This document shows positions 60,042-64,000 of a DNA stretch of 64,000 nt, in pieces. Both the position numbers and the translations under genes were made by a program. The stretch comes from Druceiella hillmani (taxonomy: Eukaryota > Arthropoda > Insecta > Lepidoptera > Hepialidae): positions 9,770,001-9,834,000 of the forward strand of contig JAYKKI010000061.1 in the NCBI GenBank assembly GCA_039881145.1. Direction: 5' to 3'. The notes beneath the pieces were generated by a model. It made no database searches and was not told the origin of the DNA. It worked only from the letters and a program-made list of their open reading frames with translations. Numbering within the stretch: position 1 is the first letter of the stretch; each line of letters starts with the position of its first letter.

Positions 60042-60521
60042 AAAACTTTGTTAATGCATGTTTATGCGCGGGATTTCATTTGTTGAATGTTTAATGGAAA
60101 ACAGATTTCATAATTTTAATATAATTTTGTAAGCAGGTTCGTGCCGGCAATTACATAACTTTATTGACAATAAAACAATTAACTGACTAAAAACCACCGA
60201 ATAAAAATCGAACTTAAAAGAATATAGTAATATAATTACAAGAATTTAGTTGAATTTAGTTGGTTTGCGTTAAAATATTGTTTACAAACATAATAAATTT
60301 TCAAAAAACTGCATTTGTTAGAAATTTTTTAAATCGCCACCAAGTCGACGATTCTCCCCACTCTCATTTACCTCTCATACACATATGTTGTTATATTTCA
60401 CTTGGCACTGACTCCAAGATGTATTAAATGGGGATATACGTTTCACGTTCTTTTTTTTCGCTTAACCGTAGTCAATCTTTCAAGCTTGTATTTATCTGAA
60501 CATAATACACACATACACAAC

Positions 60522-60528
<7 letters not shown>

Positions 60529-60572
<44 letters not shown>

Positions 60573-61510
60573 TATCCTAATATCTGTATATACTTACTTA
60601 ACTATCTACCTTAATTGTTTCTGGCCTTTGTCGGTATCTGACCTATTTATATCAACACAAGTTAAATATGTCTAAACTTGATGAATTTACTCTGCATTAG
60701 TGAAGAGTTCCTTTCACCATTTTATGCCTCCATCATTATATTCTGTTTTCTAAAAAAAAATATTTATATCGTTCATAGTAGAGTCGAAAGTTTGAAGACT
60801 TTATTACCAGAATGTCAAGTATGAAACTTACAGGTTTAATACCTGTAACTTCAAAACTAGTTAAAGGCACCTTTGCTATTCATTGTTAAAGAATTCTATA
60901 ATGTGCCTTCAATTTCCATGGTCAATTTTAATCAGTTTCAACCAAATTAAAAACAACTTTTGGTTAATAAATGCCCGAGAATTTAGGTACAAAAAATTCA
61001 TTAAAATTGAATTGAAAATCTCTTTTTTTAAGTTTGTTAAGGAATTTATAAAGCAGAAAACAAGAAGTAGAGAAAAGGAATTATATTAAAAATTATTATT
61101 ATTTATTCGAAGTCATTAAACAAATATAATTCATATGAAATACTAAACTTCTGTCTTACTGATTCTTAAATGAAATAATATTTCTGTAACTTAAATAGAA
61201 TGGTAGTGAGAGAATGTATTGGTATGTGCATCATGCAAAAATAACTGAACCGACTTAGCAAAACTTTATATTTTAAGATTTTATAACTTGCAGTTTTATA
61301 TTTTAGAGACTTTGTCATCATCTGCAGAAAAAGAAAATTTGAAGTACATCTTCAAGGTATAGTATAGCACAATTTCTCTCCATGAAAAAGTGGGCAGTAC
61401 TGGCAATCTACAGCATATCGATAACTGACGACCAAAATGCGAAAAATAAGTAGCATGTTGAATAGTCGTGTTCGAAATCTTAGAAATAGCTCAATTTATT
61501 TAAAACATTT
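60529..61510 (+). repeat. Dispersed repeat X, copy 2
   Basis: Counterpart of 21038-22260 with the same orientation and an (AT)n tract at its start. It lacks an internal block of about 300 bp. It lies upstream of the intact protease gene in that gene's orientation. Confidence 0.7.
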
Positions 61511-62356
61511 TTTTTTATAAAACGGGTTTAGTTTTAATTTGTTCATGTGAATAGCTTGAGATTAGATCGTTTCATTATTTTCAGGGAATTTCCGAGTGTA
61601 AATACCTATACGATCCTAAAATCAGAATAGTGTTAATTTGTTACAATTAAAATCAAATATAAACATGTTGGTCTCTGACGTATTTTATTCTTTAAAATAT
61701 TATTTTGAGTCAGGAGTATCAAGTTGATAGCATTCGTAGTTAGGAATTTATCCAAAAAGGTTTCACGATCATCCTCAAATTATAAATCCTCTTGTTAAAT
61801 AAGACTCGCAAATATTTATGTTTATTTGATAGGAAATTTAAAACTTTGTGAATATTTTGCAGAAGATCTCACCTCATGAACTTCGTTAGCGTTCAATATG
61901 TTTTATGCGTATTTTTAAGAAATGTTTATTCTCAGCTCTCTCTCTGACCTTTAATCTGGTCACATAGTGATAAATAGTGTCCACATTTTCTTCTAAATTC
62001 GTATAATTATGCGTATCGAAAATTTGTTAATTTTAAAACTATCGACGCCCATGTTAATTGACATGTAAAATTATTATATTGTGATGAAATAATTATAACC
62101 CTGCACAGTCATATAATGACGTTGTTAAAACGTTGTTGTATTAAATTACCATGGTGTCCGTCAATCACAGGAAATTTTCTAAGCGACCATTTGACGTAGA
62201 AAATTTGGTTATTGAATTTAAATACAAGTTAATTTTTCATTTTGGGAGATTTAATAAATTTGAAGGTTTAAATAAAAGGTAAAAAACAGAATTACTATAA
62301 GTGTGCTACATCAAATGAAATCCTATGTTTATTTCACTATATCTTAACCGATATAT

Positions 62357-62401
<45 letters not shown>

Positions 62402-62885
62402 CGTATACATAGAACATTGGTCGAATACGGAATTTATTATACATAAAGACAACAAAAATTTAAAGAAAGACTGTACGACACCTACGATTTCTTAATTTCA
62501 GTAGGTACATTTTACCGCCAGTTATTAATAATAAGTTTACTTAAGATATTAATTAAATAACGCATCCAGCCGTTCGAACGTTGCAATTAAATTATATCTA
62601 ACGCATAAGTAATAAGGAGTTGACAAGTGAGAAGAGAAAGATGCTATGTTGCTACTCTCTTCGGCCAAATTATTAATTATCACATATCAATTATTAATTA
62701 TTAATTTATTCGATTGCAAAATCTCTTTGTGTTTAGCTGTGTTGCCTTACTCGCCGCACTCCCTTGTTGAAGTTCGTGATCGACTAAACGAAATGTTTTG
62801 GCACACATTCACCAGACATCACCCCATTGAACTTCTTCGTATGAGTATTTATTAAAGATTGTCACAGTGAAATAGATATGCGTGC
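61511..62885. other. Intergenic DNA before the LTR element
   Basis: Contains an (AT)n tract at 62351-62397. A short + strand frame near 62740-62855 (LPYSPHSLVEVRDRLNEMFW) is less AT-rich than its surroundings and may be old transposon sequence, but no family could be named. The signal-peptide exon of the protease gene was sought here on the minus strand and not found. Confidence 0.45.
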
Positions 62886-63261
62886 TGTTATATATTCTAT
62901 ACGTATGGGATTTGCCTTACGTTTATCTTACATTGTATCTCTGGCCAATACGACTGGGCTTCACCAAGCCAGCGTTTCAAGCAGTTTCCAAGCTCCTATT
63001 CTCAGTATCTGCACACTTGTGCTTGACCAGTGAAATATAATTCTCAATACCAAGACCACACGGCTGTTAGCTGGCTTCCTTCTCACAGTCAGTCCGCCCG
63101 ACAAGACAGTTCATCACGCGCCTCTGATCTGACGACACTTACCCGATTCCGATATGTTAGTTAATTAATTAAAATACATCTAATAAGTAAATATAGATAT
63201 ATATTTATTAAATAAAATTATTATTTAAAAAAAAAAACAATTTGATAAGAAACCTCGAACA
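62886..63261 (+). mobile_element. 5' LTR of an LTR retrotransposon
   Basis: Starts TGTTATATATTC and ends CGAACA, forming a short TGTT...AACA inverted repeat. It is followed after four bases by a primer-binding site. It has a TATA-like TATATATTCTATA near its start and an AATAAA at 63211-63216. The body (62940-63140) is clearly richer in GC than its flanks. The left boundary is inferred from the inverted repeat only, because the partner LTR is outside the window. Confidence 0.65.
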
Positions 63262-63265
63262 AATC

Positions 63266-63283
63266 TGGTGGCAGCAGTGGGAT
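63266..63283 (+). promoter_or_regulatory. tRNA-Leu primer-binding site of the LTR element
   Basis: TGGTGGCAGCAGTGGGAT is complementary to the 3' end of eukaryotic tRNA-Leu (ATCCCACCGCTGCCA-CCA) with a single mismatch. That identifies the tRNA that would prime minus-strand DNA synthesis and fixes the element's orientation as +. Confidence 0.85.
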
Positions 63284-63936
63284 ATAAATTTATTAGTATC
63301 CTCGGTACGTCTCTGTTTCCGCTTCGGTTCTAAATCGAGATTAAATAATAATCCTAAATTATAAATTAATAAGTGTCATCACAAAAAAGAAACATTTCTA
63401 AATCCTAGCGATGAACTCACCACTGTATCCGTGTTGTCTAAGTGTAAATCCTCTATAAATTTGTCAAATTCTGAGCCTTTATATTCATCATCAACCGTCA
63501 ACACCTCGTCGCCCATCATCCAGCAGAGCCCAAAGATCAGAGCATCATCCAGCACATCCCGAGCCAGAGTTACACCTTCACACTCCCGGGTAACATGTTT
63601 CTGTTTTTCTTCTTCTATATGTTTCCGTAAGTGAATAATTTATAGTGATTAGTGCAATTTAATTTCAAAATATTTCTCAGTGATTTTTAAGTGTTTTTAC
63701 ATCAATATTAAATTTTTTAAAGACATTAAGTATTTACATTAATTTACAACTTAATTGATATCGCAAACTAATTGTTTTAATTGTATGTTATGCTGATAAG
63801 ACATAATAACATAGCGTCGCCTTGATCCAGTCGTCATTGTTTATAGCAGCTTAGCGTTATCAGTTCACGTAAACAAGCTTCCATATCTTTTATACCGTTT
63901 CGCTGTATTACGTTTTGTTTACTATTAGCTTTCATT
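63284..63936 (+). other. Leader region of the LTR element
   Basis: Contains an upstream frame (about 63406-63634: NPSDELTTVSVLSKCKSSIN and onward) rich in Ser/Thr/Pro. It is open over about 75 codons and ends just after a GTAAGT splice-donor-like site at 63628. A spliced leader or a short upstream frame is possible. No motif identifies it. Confidence 0.4.
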
Positions 63937-64000
63937 ATGAGTACAAGAGACGAGACCCGAACAGCTGTTAAGGCTGAAGGAGAGGAGAATATTCAAATTA
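63937..64000 (+). CDS. Start of gag-like frame of the LTR element (partial)
   Basis: ATG at 63937 opens MSTRDETRTAVKAEGEENIQ, running off the window end. Its position after LTR, primer site and leader suggests Gag. Too short for a family match. The upstream context is not diagnostic of gypsy or BEL. Confidence 0.5.
   Translation, partial: MSTRDETRTAVKAEGEENIQI

Overview
This looks like AT-rich nuclear DNA of an insect. The signs are GT-AG introns in a CLIP-domain serine protease gene, many long (AT)n microsatellites, and an arthropod-style mix of decayed transposons: copia, Penelope, mariner, Tc1, pogo/Tigger, RTE and a tRNA-derived SINE. There is no bacterial-style gene packing. Most open frames are short shadows or repeat relics, and only one gene looks intact. 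No species is assigned.

Layout. 0.2-2.6 kb holds a decayed Ty1/copia element with LTR-like ends. 4.4-11.5 kb (copy A, +), 16.2-21.0 kb (copy B, -) and 25.9-34.6 kb (copy C, +) are three diverged copies of one long segment. B and C form a large inverted repeat around about 4.9 kb. Elements present in one copy and absent at the matching site of another (a SINE and a mariner in A, a Tc1 relic in C) are dated by these empty sites. 14.4-16.2 kb is a 5'-truncated Penelope-like element. Its 3' end carries a hammerhead-ribozyme-like fold that recurs at 35.5 kb and, as a head-to-head pair, at 42.9 kb.

34.6-59.2 kb is the protease locus. On the + strand, four decayed exons (34.6-42.1 kb) are the remains of a CLIP-domain trypsin-like protease. 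On the - strand, six exons (59.2 down to 44.9 kb) with fully consistent phases encode an apparently intact CLIP-domain protease zymogen that lacks only its first (signal peptide) exon. The two lie tail to tail. The 9 kb intron 4 of the intact gene has taken in a full-length but dead pogo/Tigger element (46.8-49.6 kb), a mariner fragment (51.7 kb) and an RTE-type LINE (52.5-54.9 kb). Copy C of the long segment ends just upstream of the CLIP exon of the pseudogene, and a second repeat (21.0-22.3 kb) recurs upstream of the intact gene (60.5-61.5 kb). The segment copies are therefore probably relics of protease gene duplications.

62.9-64.0 kb is the 5' end of an LTR retrotransposon: LTR, a primer-binding site matching tRNA-Leu, a leader and the start of a gag-like frame. 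It runs off the window. A recurring oddity across the window is the number of near-perfect local palindromes, several of them inside identifiable genes or elements, which look like template-switch inverted duplications.
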